Shown: positions 24,482 to 36,505 of the stretch, one piece after another
Position numbering within the stretch: the first letter of the stretch is position 1
Layout: every line of letters starts with the position of its first letter
Source of the DNA: Brachycybe producta
Lineage: Eukaryota; Arthropoda; Diplopoda; Playtdesmida; Andrognathidae
Length of the DNA: 64,000 bases
Assembly (NCBI GenBank): GCA_036925085.1
Contig: JAUPFP010000004.1
Location: forward strand, 4,416,001 to 4,480,000
Reading direction: 5' to 3'
Notes under the pieces: generated by a model
What the model saw: the letters and a program-made list of their open reading frames with translations, nothing else
What the model was told of the DNA's origin: nothing
Database searches by the model: none
Made by a program: the position numbers and the translations under genes

Positions 24482-24728
24482 CAGTGACTCCCAACCATTT
24501 TTGTTTGAAAGAATCCTTGAAATATTTCGTAAAATCTCGAGAAACCTTTACCTAGGTTGGACAGGGGGGTAAATTACAAAATATACTTGTTAAAGCAGTA
24601 GGGTTAATAAATAATAATTAACTGATACTTTTGAATAAAATATTACAAGAATATTTATTGCCTATTTCTATTTACTATTTTTGCAAGCTTTTGCCAATTC
24701 TCGCGGAACCCTGGTTTAGAAATCAGTG
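24482..24728. mobile_element. hAT-like non-autonomous element with 8-bp target duplication
   Basis: The left end CAGTGACTCCCAACC and right end GGTTTAGAAATCAGTG form imperfect inverted termini like those common in animal hAT elements (CAGTG...). The flanking octamers CCATACAT (24474-24481) and CCATACAG (24729-24736) agree at 7 of 8 positions. 247 bp, no transposase. The internal CGCGGAACCCTGG is seen in other hAT remnants. Confidence 0.75.
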
Positions 24729-26362
24729 CCATACAGTAAGTAAGTATTGAGTAGGGTATTCAAAACTATATTAAGTGCCAGCAAGAACACAGTATATAAT
24801 ACAATACAACTGTGGCCCCTATATATATAGAGAGAGAACCGAAAAATTCATTCCACATCATTTGCTTTATTTATGCGAATATAAAGCAATGGAAATAAAA
24901 ATCCAAAAACAGATTTCTCTCTTGTTGTCTCTTTACCAAGAACACATTCCTCTTATTTTAAATGTCATGATATATATCACATGGTTAAAAGAGAAATCTA
25001 AATAAAGCTAGGCTTATATTTATATATCCAGTTTAACACACATTATATACATGTATATACAGTATACACTGTATAAACCCACACCATGTTTATTAAAAGG
25101 CATCATCAGGTATACAAAAAAAAATTTCTCGCATTTCTTTTATTTTATGTAGAGAGGGGGGGGGGCTGGTTCTAGATAAAAAAAAGTGCCCATATATAAA
25201 AAAAATACTGAAACCTGGTGTCTGTTCGAGACACCAGGTTTAGATTTATAAGACTAACCAATCACAGGACAGGAAGTGGCCTAACTTAACTAAAAATATC
25301 TTTTATTTTCTCTCTTGATAAATCTCACTCACTCTTATTCCCTTTCCAAATTCTCTATTTTTCAACCCACCCCACTGATATATACTCAAATACACACACA
25401 TACAAGAGTTTAACTCCCCCTCAAAACAACTAAAATGCGCATCTGGAATCAAATCATCAAGCTGTTGAATCCGGGTGAAATTTCTAAATTTAAATAGAAA
25501 CTGTACATTTGCTTTTGACATGCAACATTAATCCCTATGTCCCACATTATATCTCTCCCCTACCCCCCCCCCTTCAAATTTCTCAGCTGATGATGATACA
25601 AACTCACTCTCAACAAAGTTCCTCCTGTTTTTTTCAAAGAAAAACAACATCTCAGAAGAAAAAAAAAGAAATCCCTCAAAAAAAAAAAATTATATTTTGC
25701 TTTCTGTCACATCTTAAAATCAACACTGTTTCCAATCTGCCAAGAAATAATCAATTTACACCACAATGAAATGGCAATTATATAGTTAAACACACCCTGT
25801 AATCAACATTTTTGTAAATATATATTTTTGACCACTCAATGTGAGAAAACATGAACAATGAATGAGTAAGCACCCGATATTATTATGCCCTCTCACTCTC
25901 ACTCTTATGGTGAAGCAAAAAAAAAAAAAAAAGACCTCGGAGACAAGACAAGCTTCAAAACATGGTTCATTGTTTTCCAATTAACATAAGAATGGATATA
26001 TTTACCTTGTTCCACGCCCAGAACTAATTTATCATTTGAATTTAGCCCTGGAATTCCAACAACAACAACAACGAAAGAGAGAGAGAGAGAAACTTAAAAA
26101 CCTCTTCTTTTACTTATCAACTAATTAAAGCTCATTTAAATCCATGTGGGCCAAAAAAAAATGATGATCATCATTTTCATCAGAAATACTTAAGGGCGAG
26201 CAAGCACACACCCTCAAGTGTCTGGCAAAGCGCACCATACACCGTATTTATTTCATTGGAACACAAATCAACAGGGGTAGAAAAATCACGATATTATTTT
26301 TTCTCGAAAATGTCAAAATAGACCTGTAATTCCCTACATCATGATGGCATTTTCAACTTCTA
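24729..26362. other. Intron sequence without genes, including a 13-bp-stem hairpin
   Basis: 25211-25241 is a perfect small palindrome (AAACCTGGTGTCT, five-base loop, complement). TATA-rich 25010-25075, G-run 25147-25156, C-run near 25562. The Lys-rich and Phe-rich ORFs are low-complexity. Confidence 0.5.
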
Positions 26363-26858
26363 AAATTATACATATATTAAGCCAGGTCTGTGTTAAATGA
26401 ATAAATGAACCGCTTTTTTCTCAAGGTCAACTATATGTTGGACTCTCCCAATCCAAGAACCCCATGATATTAAATTGGAGAGGGGAAAAAGTTGGAAAGT
26501 GTAGAGGGGGGAGAGAAAGAAACGTGGAGGGGGAAACTGAAATTGAAATGAAAGGAGTAAAAAAAGAAACAAACAATGCTCATGCGCACACCAGAGAAAA
26601 TGAAACGCTCATTTTCTCTTTCAAATATAAAAAAGGGAAGGAAATAATAGTAGCAAAATTAAACTAGAATTTATCACGGGCAACTGTGCCCAGCATTAGA
26701 ATTTCTTTTGCTCCGCCCTTTTAATGAACGTCATCAATTTCTAATTGGTTTGTTACTTGGTGTGACATCATAAAAGGGCGGAGGAAAAGAAATTCTAATG
26801 CTGGGCACAATTGCCTGTGAATTTTGCTCCCGTCATTTATGACGGGTTACCCCACTAG
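26363..26858 (+). mobile_element. Helitron-like element, copy 5 (contains the captured foldback)
   Basis: Same body as copies 1-4 on the opposite strand: ATATATTAAGCCAGGTCTGT, GGTCAACTATATGTTG, CCAAGAACCCCATGATATTA, CATGCGCAC. It ends with hairpin CCCGTCATTTATGACGGG, TTACCCCA, CTAG and then T. All five copies in the window end CTAG before a T. The plus ORF 26464-26667 lies wholly inside and is not considered real. Confidence 0.72.
26676..26818. mobile_element. 143-bp foldback inside Helitron-like copy 5
   Basis: Same length, arms and flanks as the foldback at 12800-12942. The flanks GAATTTATC and GAATTTTGC are the reverse complements of those at copy 1, so insertion happened once, before the two Helitron-like copies separated. 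Confidence 0.75.
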
Positions 26859-26951
26859 TAAATAAATAATTGACCAACTTTAAGGTGGTTTTAAAGTGCG
26901 AACATCCCTCAAACTCTGGTTAATTAAATATGTTTTAGAGAAACGATTATA

Positions 26952-27196
26952 CCTTGTACACACATGAGTTAAATGAATTCAAATTAAATGTGTTTATGTG
27001 AATTATACGGAATCCAGTTAATACTTAAATATAATATAGTTAAACTATTGACAAAATATTCATTTAGTATTTCAATTTAAAATATTAATAATAAAAGTCA
27101 ATTTTTATTTGGTTCTTATGTCCTTAACTGGATTCCGTATAATTCACCTAAACACATTTAATTTGAATTCATTTAACTCATGTGTGTACAACAAGG
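26952..27196. mobile_element. TA-flanked mariner-like MITE, symmetrised copy
   Basis: Ends CCTTGTACACACATGAGTTA and its inverse, TA on both sides (26950-26951, 27197-27198). In the other copies of this family the two ends differ: one is CCTTGTACACA..CGGAATCCAGTTAA, the other CCTAGTACACACCTGAT. Here both ends are the first type for about 70 bp (GAATTATACGGAATCCAGTT on both sides), giving a long hairpin. Confidence 0.8.
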
Positions 27197-27221
27197 TATT
27201 ACACGGTATTATTTTATGAAT

Positions 27222-27350
27222 GCCATATTACTCTGTCAATGGCAGTGATGACAATAATTGTCCTATTTTGTAATTTGTTTTTGTGACTGTTACACGGTTA
27301 TGACGCGTTAGAAATGACACTACTGTCATTTACTTTCTGTCATGAGTGAA
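27222..27350 (+). repeat. Dispersed repeat, partner of 42540-42680
   Basis: TCAATGGCAGTGATGACAAT, TTTTGTAATTTG and GACTGTTACACGGTTATGA are present in inverted orientation at 42590-42680 with moderate divergence. Class unknown. Confidence 0.55.
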
Positions 27351-29207
27351 GCATAATATAGTTGAAAATCAACTGTTCATAAAACAAACATCTTAAAGGA
27401 AAGAAAAAACTTTTAAAAGAAAACTGCCATAAAAAGTTTATTTTGAAAGGTATATCATATGAAAATATCATTATTAATAATTTACATGAGCTGCTAGGCA
27501 AACTTCAAATATATATTTTCCAAAAGTTGCTTTTAAAAAGTTAATGAGTTCCCCCCTATCTAAATTATAGAACTTTCAAATTTCCATTCAGTGCCACACA
27601 GAGAGACGCACACAGTGTATTGTTAAGATTCAAATGAGAGCACAAAACATTACACAAACAAGCAAAAATTACACATCAATATAAACACACACTGAGCCCG
27701 CACATGATTAACATTGTTATTCCCCTTACCACCACCCTACCTACAACAACCACCAAAAACTCCACCTTATTCTCTCCACAAAATACTCATTGAAAATCAA
27801 TCGATTTCATTTTAGGATTTACTTAACCTTTTCAACTTTTTTTTTTCATCTCAAATCATCCAACATTCCAATGAATAAATAAGCATTTATCATTGAGACG
27901 ACGAAGACGATGGTCAGACTTAAAAATCTCACCCAACCAAAAAATGTTTTTCTTAAACATTTTCTTCTTCTTTCAAAATTGCCCACCCGTGGTGATCTTC
28001 CACCATAAAATGTTTGAAGAGAGAGAAAAAAAAGCCATGAAACATTATGGCTCTTCAAAGTATTTATTTGTAATTTATACCATGTCTTGTAGAAAATGTA
28101 TATTATACTGTACCCCCTCCATTTGAAATCTACATAAATATTAAAAACTGTGCACAAATTGCAAAATAAAAAGAGAAATATTTTCATTTCTATATATCTT
28201 CCCGCCAAACTTCCAAATAGTTTTATTTTTAGAGGATCATTTTTCATCTTTTCTCTTTCTTTCTAACACAAATTAATATTCATTCATAGTCAACTAATAT
28301 ATTTATATGCAATATGCATGATCATGACTAACAATTTTTAGTCATTTTTTTTTTGGTCTGTAAAAAAAAAAAAGCAAGTAAAAAAAATATTTTTACATAA
28401 GATTTTTTTTTTCCATAAAAAATACCCCTTTTTTGTGTACACAAAATAGCAAAACATTAAATTGTCTTTTCAATCAAATGAGATTAAGTGCGCACACACA
28501 CACTTTTTTCATTATTATAAATTATAATATGGAAACATGTTCACTTATTTTTTTTCTTTCTTGTAAAATAAAGAAAACAGTCACACACACACTCACCAAA
28601 TTTTTATAATATATAAAAAAGGTTCAACAACATTTTTAAAAGTCACGAATAATTATAATATACTGACATATGTCCTGTATAAGCGACAAGAATAATAATT
28701 TCAGATTTTTTTTTATTATGTATTTTCATTCTGAAAATAAACTTAAAATTTATTGCTCCTTAATTTTAATAATCAAAAAAAGTGGCACACAACTCTTTTT
28801 TTTTTTGTTTATTTTTTTCATTCTAAGCCTAACTAAACCAAACTTAAGCAAAGTTAACTACTAACTAGTCACTTTTGGTGAGGGTGAAATATTACTGATG
28901 CCAAATTGCCAATGAGGCCATTACACAGCATGAAGAAGAAAGAAAAAAAGGCGACGACCATCAAAACCAGATGTCATTTTTACTATATTTTTTTTAAAAA
29001 AAATGTCTAATGATATTTAACACGAATTTTTGTTGCTACTGACTGACTGGACACCAAATCTGACATATTTATTTATAGAAAGGGTTAGTTAAAAGAAGGA
29101 GAAACTATTTTTTGTTCAGTGTATATTTTAGTAGAAAAACTAAACTCTCTAGAAAATGCAGCTAGATTAGCTGTGTTTTCTAAACAAAATTGGTTTTAGC
29201 TTTGATT
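27351..29207. other. Intron sequence without genes
   Basis: Includes a dispersed motif copy (27425-27480, AAAGTTTATTTTGAAAGGTAT) and CA-rich patches near 28494 and 28583. The 133-residue minus ORF at 27846-28247 has no family match that I recognise and sits in low-complexity sequence. Confidence 0.4.
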
Positions 29208-29517
29208 CCAGTGTACACACATGAGTTAAATGAATTCAAATTAAATGTGTTTAGGTGAATTATACGGAATCCAGTTAAGGACATGAACACCAAATAAAAA
29301 TTCACTTTTATTATTAATATTTTAAATTGAAATACTAAATCAATATTTTAATGTCAATAGTTTATATAATTATATTTATAATTATATTTAACTCAATATT
29401 TTCAGATTATTAACTGAATAAATTGAATTCGAAATAGTTTGTTTGCTCTTCACAGAGGGCTCTGTAGAACACATTTATTAGTTAAATGCATTTAAATTAT
29501 CAGTTGTGTGTACTAGG
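29208..29517. mobile_element. TA-flanked mariner-like MITE, standard copy
   Basis: Left end GTGTACACACATGAGTTAAA with GAATCCAGTTAAGGACATGA. Right end GGCTCTGTAGAACACATTTA and TGTGTACTAGG followed by TA. About 310 bp, no coding capacity. Five further copies are in the window. Confidence 0.8.
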
Positions 29518-29626
29518 TATTAGGGAGCTAGTACCTTTTAATCATTCACTACAGCCATCAAAATACTATTTTATGTTCCTAAGATTTCAGTCCATGTAAG
29601 CGAAGCGAGGATGCACCACCACCATT

Positions 29627-29765
29627 ATGATTATTATGCAACCAAAAAGGCTACTTAGAGGCTAGAATTCTTCTAGAATTATAACAGCTAAATAAGAATT
29701 ATAGGTTAACTCTAGCCTCTAACTAGCCTCTTTGATTGAAAAAAAGCATAATTATTATTGCTTTA
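29627..29765. repeat. Foldback with AGAGGCTAG arms
   Basis: The left arm AAAAAGGCTACTTAGAGGCT pairs with the right arm AGCCTCTAACTAGCCTCTTT. ATTATGC-type ends and T/A tracts flank both. The same arrangement recurs at 35465-35590 and 52613-52760. Confidence 0.7.
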
Positions 29766-30185
29766 ATAATGACAACAATTATCTAAGAATAATTACTGTC
29801 AAACTTCTAGTGATATAATAACAAGCTGAAGCTAGTTCCTCTAGAAAGCTAAGCAAATCTGGCTGCAATCATTGTAGAGCTATATTTTCTGCCACCTACA
29901 TTATATGGTTTCAGTTAAAAACATCATAGCAACTGACATGGAAATATTATATACTACTAAATTTGTACTACAATGGTGTCGCTAATGCTGACATAAACAC
30001 GACTTATTAAAAATTGCAAGATTTTGGAATATTTGAGAGAATGTTTGCTTATTTTTACAACATAAGAATAAAAATGAATGTGGTTGGTGGTCATGTATTT
30101 GGTCATCCAATTGGGTTTCAAAAAGCATGCTCATGAGTGAAAGGCAATTGCTTACTACAGGCACTTACTTGTCAAACACAATTGT

Positions 30186-30478
30186 CAGGGTTGTTTGATT
30201 TAAATCACTAAAAAAATCATGATTTAAATCACTTACTGTATATACAAATTTGCAATTTCACACAAGAAAACTTAATTTTTTTTCACTTTCTGCCTTTCTT
30301 TTTTGTTACTTGACCTGATAAAAGTGACCTAATGAAGATACACTGTCTGAGTTAAAGGCAGTCACAGAGTTTCAAGATTTGAACTGATATTTCATTATTT
30401 CTAGTTTATTCATTTTATTAAATTATTTATTTTAAGTTAGTTAAATGTTCTACTAGTCATGATTTAAAATGATTTAGG
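30186..30478 (+). mobile_element. hAT-like element of the GATTTAAATC-ended family, degenerate
   Basis: Left end CAGGGTTGTTTGATTTAAAT. The right side carries CATGATTTAAAATGATTTA but no clear CACCCTG. Boundaries approximate. Confidence 0.5.
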
Positions 30479-31079
30479 CCTACAATTTTATATTGGCATT
30501 CACAATCATTGTGACGTTTGTTATTCTGTTGTTCTACAGTTCTGAAATTCAATTTCATTCAATTCATTTCATTAGTTTTTAATTTTACGAGCATATAAGT
30601 GATATAATGCTGTTGTTTATTAAATGTGCACATTGAAAAAAAAAAGCCTTAACCAAAATTAACACACTAGCCTCTCAACTCTCCTTCCTTCTATTGTTTT
30701 TTTTTATCAAAGTACAAATAACAAACTTAAAAAAGTATTTTTGGCTTTGTGACTTTTGTCTTATGACAAGACATAAATATTTATGCTAATTGATATACTT
30801 TAAACGTCATGTTCGTCTTCATTGGTGCATCACATAATTTCACATGTCTTTTGCATTTCATATTTCAATTATTCTTTTTTCGTTAAAACGTTTTTAGAGG
30901 CATTTTACCATCCATTGCAAAAAGAAATGAATATCACTCTTGTTTATTTACTGCATTTCAGACGCAACACACATTAAGTTGAAATTAAAACTATTTTAAA
31001 AACTAGAAGAGTAATTGACATACCGCTCTTAGCTTGCAATTACCATAATTTAGGAACTTTACAGAAAATTTACAAAATG

Positions 31080-31380
31080 CAGATTGGATAAAAAAAATTC
31101 TGATTTAAAATTATTTTTATTTTTATCTGATTTTTTTATTATTATTTTAAATTTTATAAAAATTGCTCTTATCGAGTAAAAATTAATGTATTGGCAAAGT
31201 ATTCAAGCAGTTTATTCACCTGTTTTAAGCACATTATAATTTCTAAAAAAAATATGATTAAATTCACTTGATTTATATTTTATAGTAAATTATTATTTTG
31301 TTTTTTATTAAAATGTGATTTAGATTTTCATGTGAAATATCAATTGATTTAAAAATGGCGATTTAAATCTGTTCACCCTG
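31080..31380 (-). mobile_element. hAT-like element with perfect 8-bp target duplication
   Basis: Starts CAGATTGGAT, ends GATTTAAATCTGTTCACCCTG. It is flanked by identical octamers ACAAAATG at 31072-31079 and 31381-31388, the hAT hallmark. 301 bp, non-coding. This copy fixes the boundaries and superfamily for relatives at 7978, 14128, 20189, 30186 and 34525. Confidence 0.85.
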
Positions 31381-31388
31381 ACAAAATG

Positions 31389-32792
31389 TCAAGCATATAT
31401 TTATTTATTATTTGCATAAATTCATATAAATATATTTTCTAAACTAAATGTTTCACTGATCAAGAAAATATTTGCCCAAAAAGATCCTAAAACCAAATAT
31501 TAAAAATTCACAAAAAAAACTATTCCTTATCATAAATAAAAATTATCATCATCAATACAATTTGAATTTTTCATGAATTCAGTTTATTTTTTTAACCCAA
31601 TAAAAACTGTTGAACCCCATTAATCGACACTAAAAAAATTTCAACAAAAATATATATAATAAATTTTTTTAAAACTTCATTTAAATGTTATCCCCATTAA
31701 AAAAACAGATGAGGATCTGAGAAGAGAGAGAAAAGAACAAAAAAAAAAAAACTAAAGGAATGTTCCTTTCAATATCATCTTCTCCCTTTTTTTTAAACAA
31801 AAACGAAAAAAAAAAATCGTTATCTTTAAATTCACACATAAATTTCATTGTTGATTGCAAACATTCTAATAGCCACCCCCCCCCCCCCCTATCAATTGAG
31901 AGCCAGCTAAACCTTCTTCTCTTCCATTCTTCGACAAATGAATGCACATATTTTCACCTGAAAAACGTACATAGATCCATAGAAACAACACCTTAACTGT
32001 GGTCTCCTTCAATTTTTTTCTGAAACCCCAGAAAAAATGTGTTCTTGTAAAAAAAAATATATATAAATGTATATTAAAGGGAGTGGTGTCATGCCAGTAA
32101 TTCTTAATGGACTATTACCGATAAAAACAAAAACTGGAATTAAAATAGAAATAGGAGGAGGAGGAGGAGGAGAAGTGAATTTTGTGGGGGTGGTGAAAAG
32201 AAAAATCGTCTTATAACAACAACAACAAGACAGTATTATAAACATACAATGATGGTCATATCAAATGCTTTTATCAAAAACTTCTTCTCTTCATTGGTCT
32301 CTCCTATTAATCACCACCTTCAGACGAAGAAGAAGAAAAAAAAATCTCATCCTAAATTTTTATGACCAACTTACAAACAATTTCTACATATATTTTTATA
32401 TTTGTAATATATAGGGTGGAGGCACAGATAAAACGCACCCCCTGTTTTTAAGATCTTCCCCCCCCCCCCAATACGAATAGTTATTAATTCCCATAATTAA
32501 TAATCACACAAAATTGAAACGTATTATTTGCTGATGAATTAGTTTGAAAATGAAATTTATCTTCAGGACAAACTTTTGAACTTAGGCAAAGGTAGTGCTA
32601 AACTCATGAACATTTGATAGAAAAGTTTCATGTAAAAAAATGTGTGAGTTTAGCTCTATCTCTGACTAAACCCAGCCATTAACAATACGATACTTTTTTA
32701 ATAAATTAACTTCCTTTACAACTATAAAAATTAACTACGGTTAACAGTTAATTTTGAAAGTGGAAACAAATGTGGTTACATTTGTGAACAAT
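31389..32792. other. Intron sequence without genes
   Basis: AT-rich with C-runs 31875-31889 and 32459-32469 and GGA triplets near 32152-32172. Near 32575-32680 there is a GCTAAACTCATGAACATTTG block shared with 51590-51670 and 60555-60620 (a dispersed repeat). ORFs here are low-complexity. Confidence 0.4.
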
Positions 32793-32913
32793 GGAAAGAA
32801 TCACACACATGCATTAGAAAACTCCATGGAATTTCACTTTGTAAGGAATTTAACAGAACCGCCATAATTTTTAAAATCTGCTGGTTTTTTTTTCAGCATG
32901 CGTGATTCTTCCC
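32793..32913. mobile_element. Small PIF/Harbinger-like MITE (GGGAAGAATCACACAC family)
   Basis: Left GGAAAGAATCACACACATGC, right GCATGCGTGATTCTTCCC followed by TTA. The interior TTCACTTTGTAAGGAATTTA is shared with 39785-39800 and 56440-56460. Confidence 0.65.
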
Positions 32914-34059
32914 TTACCCAGATACATCGATACAATGTGATTAACCACCTTATTGAATGGTTAAATAAATACTTAACTTTTTGTGTTCAAAGATATTTAG
33001 CCTACAAACAAAATGGCAGACAACATGATAGTGAGAGAGCCACTCAATTTTTGACTAAATGAGAAATGAAAATGTCACAAAATGCAAGAAATGTGTTACA
33101 GAAAGTGACAGAAAATCATTTAACCACACAGCAGGTTTTGTCTTAAAAATTAAAACACACAAAAATACCAACTCTTCCAGCTTCTTGTCTGCAATTAACT
33201 ATAACCTTGGTTATGTAACTGCAATTAATTAATTATAGTTACATAACCAAGATACATCTAAGAAGCAAAATTGAAATTAAAATTAACCAATGATTTAAAT
33301 TAAATATTGATTCTATCAGGCATATATTTTAAACAAATGTCTAAAACTTTAATGAATTTTAGTCTTCATCTAATAAAAAAAACGTTTTCTGAAATCTCAG
33401 AAAACCACCTTTTTTTAAAAAAAAATTTTTCACAATTCAGTAACTTTTTTTAATTATTTTGCGAAATATATTTCAAATTTGGGTATAAAAGTTTGGCTTT
33501 TATATATTAGTTACAGAAAGAGAAACGTTCACCTTTAAAAAGAAGACGCGTTTTACGTGCGCCACCTACTATAATATTATGTTCTCCCATTACGTCCGCC
33601 CCCCTCCTCCTCCTATCTCCCCCTCCTCCAACAATAAAGTTATGGAGCAACAATTTGTTCAGATCATTAAAACAAGACAAATTTTTAGCAAACTAGAATC
33701 AAGTTTTCTTGATATTGAAGACTAATTGAAGGTAAAATATGAGGAGGACACTTTTCGAATTACAAATAAGATGATGTTGCTGCCATTGAAGCAGCAGTTT
33801 CTTCTTCTTTCTAATCCACAACATGTTAAAAAACCAACCCTTTCTTTAATTTTCTCTCTGTTTTTCTTTTGATCTTTTTTTTTGTACAATTATCAAATTC
33901 ATCTATCTATCTATTCTGTATGTTACAGAAATATTTAAGACATTTGAGAATTTATTAAGAGAAATTTTCTCTTTCTTTAGAGTTACGATATATTGAGAAG
34001 AAAAAAATATATATTAACTTATCTTTCAAAATACATTTTTGTCTGAAACTATTTTAATT
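32914..34059. other. Intron sequence without genes
   Basis: Contains a hairpin at about 33199-33253 (CTTGGTTATGTAACT and its complement), a CTCCTCCTCC patch near 33603-33630 and TCTA tetramers near 33901. No exon signature. Confidence 0.4.
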
Positions 34060-34143
34060 AATAAAAATATAGTAATAACATTCCTTTTATTTCCATATTT
34101 ATCATATGGAAATAAAAAGGAATGTTATTACTATATTTTTATT
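34060..34143. repeat. Near-perfect hairpin, 38-bp arms, 7-base loop
   Basis: The left arm begins AATAAAAATATAGTAATAAC and continues ATTCCTTTTATTTCCATA. The right arm is its complement with one extra A. The loop is TTTATCA. Looks like a young foldback. No target duplication recognised. Confidence 0.85.
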
Positions 34144-34524
34144 CGATGATAACGAGTTATTTTTGCTTTTAAAATGAAATGAAATAAAAAAAATGAATAA
34201 ATGAAATGAAATAGTAATATTTTCTTAAAAGCCATTAATATTCTACCGCCATATGATTTCGCTATTCTTAAAAAAATATCTAATCAATTTTCTCAATTAA
34301 TATAAATAGCGTTTCAGGCACTTTCATTATAATAAGCAAATTTTATATGAAAAATTGGCTTGTCTTAAAGTTTGCGGAATTACTAACAAAAATGTATATT
34401 TTTTTTTTTTCAAATTGTACAGAATTTTCAAAGAAAAATGTTGATATTATTATAAACATGTTCATTTTTAATTTTAATTTCCAAGTTCTGAGAACATTTT
34501 AAGTGCCAGGAGTCGGCTGCTGGC

Positions 34525-35103
34525 CGGGATCTTCGTTTAAATCAGATTTAACTTAAAGAGACCACATTACCTCCAGAGAATTTCTTGTCGAAATATTGTC
34601 AATAATTATTCAATGATTACCAAAACGATTTTTAAAATTTAAAATAAGTCATTAATATAATTAAAAAAATTAAAAATCAGTTGACTTCATATAAATGAAC
34701 TTTATCAGATAGATGCGCCACCTAACAACAGACATTGGCAACAAAACCCCCCCAAAGTCTACTCCTCTACATCCAATTCTGATGTGTTGTCACCAGCTCA
34801 CATTACTTTCATTTCAAAATACTATAGATTTAATATTAGAATTATTCCACATGGAAGGTTGTATTGAGTTGAATAGGAATAGGGAATACCTGTATATACC
34901 TTAAAATGGCGTCGTTTGGTGACTCGTGGAAAAGTCACTTCATTTTTAAGTGTTTTTTATGGTTTTAATGACTTAATTTTAAATTTTAAAAATCGTTTTG
35001 ATAATATTTGGATAAGTCTTGACAATATTTTGAAAAATATATTTCTGGAAGTAATGATCTCTTTAATTATTTAAATCAAGTGATTTTAAATTAATCCAGC
35101 TTG
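34525..35103. mobile_element. hAT-like GATTTAAATC-ended element with internal foldback
   Basis: Right end CAAGTGATTTTAAATTAATC then CAGCTTG. The left side carries TTTAAATCAGATTTAACTT. Inside, CCAAAACGATTTTTAAAATT (about 34620) is repeated inverted near 34975-35000. Left boundary approximate. Confidence 0.5.
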
Positions 35104-35464
35104 ACACAAAATCTCAAATTTCTGAAAGTACTCTCTCTCTCTATCTCTTACTCTCTCTCAAAAGTTTATTTTTAACTATTGGTTAGAAGATGGCAAAAGG
35201 CTCAAAATTATTGATATTGCCAACATAAAAATAATACTAAAAAAAAAACTATAAAGTATTAAACAAAATAAACGAACGATAAATTGGAATTTAACTAAAT
35301 TAACCATTTTAACACAATATAAAGAGAAACTCCTCAATATTTTAATCAATAAATCTATATAATTATTAGGGCTCGGATTTCTATGTCCTATTAAGCAAAT
35401 GTATCGAAATTTGTGGCTCACCAGTCAAATTGTGAAGTAACAATCCAGTTTAGATCAACCAACA

Positions 35465-35590
35465 ACTACGGCTTTTTTTTCCAATCAAAAACACTACTTA
35501 GAGGCTAGAACTCTAGTTGACAACGAATAGAATCTAGACATCTAGCCTCTAACCAACCTTTTTGATTAGAAAAAAACAAACATAATTGCA
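35465..35590. repeat. Foldback with AGAGGCTAG arms, second copy
   Basis: CCAATCAAAAACACTACTTA then GAGGCTAGAACTC, mirrored by CTAGCCTCTAACCAACCTTT and TTGATTAG. Matches 29627-29765. Confidence 0.7.
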
Positions 35591-36505
35591 GTTTGTTCTA
35601 ATGATGATGTCACTCGAGCCACGAATTCAGAAACATTTGTTTGATATTGCATACAAATCCGAACTCTTAAATTATAATATAGATTTATATGACTGTTAGT
35701 TAAATATGTTAAAATTAAATGCAAAAAAAATCTTAAAAGTTTTGAATTTTTTTTTTTCTATTAGCAAACCAGAAAAAAAAAACCTTTTTGTTTTAATAAG
35801 GGAAGATAATTTACTTGTTATAATCTTGAATAGGTGTTATTATTTTTTTTACACATTGAGCACAAAGTGTCAAGTTGAAAAACAACAATATTTATTATTG
35901 TTGCCAAAGTCAAAAATAAAATATATAATATATATATTAGGTGCTCAACCTTATTAACTTCGGAGAAACAAATAAATGCACACAGTGAGGTAATTTTCAC
36001 TTTCACAGGTTAAAAACAACAACCACTTGGACTTTTTTTTTTCTTAAAAAACATCAAAAGTTGCTCTGAAGTAATTTTTGTATGTCAGTGGGCCACAAAA
36101 ACAAACACTGAAAGTGGCTGCTGAACGTCGTAAAAGCGGTTTTACTAGTAAACAGAAGATGAAATATTTGTGCTGAAGTAGAACCTGAAAAATGAGCATG
36201 TGTTTTCAGCTTACAGCTTAGCTAATGTGATCAGAGCCACATCACCCCCTAACCTCCAACTTGCTGCTGCTTCAGTGTTTCATACATACGCGTAAATTGG
36301 GATTGAAAAGTGTGGTGGCAAGAATTGGGCGACAAAGAACAAAAAAGACCTAGTATTGCATCGCACTTTTGGAAGGACTGAACTGTTAGGACGGTAAAAA
36401 TGCTTCATGCTGGACAGGCAGCATGAATTCAGCAGCGTCCATGAAAATTCTCAAAAAATGGCAAAAAATTCAAAGTCTTCTAGATGCCCTGAAAAGCACT
36501 GAAAT

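Noticed and set aside
27846-28247. 133-residue minus-strand ORF
   Set aside because: Aromatic, low-complexity translation with no family resemblance.
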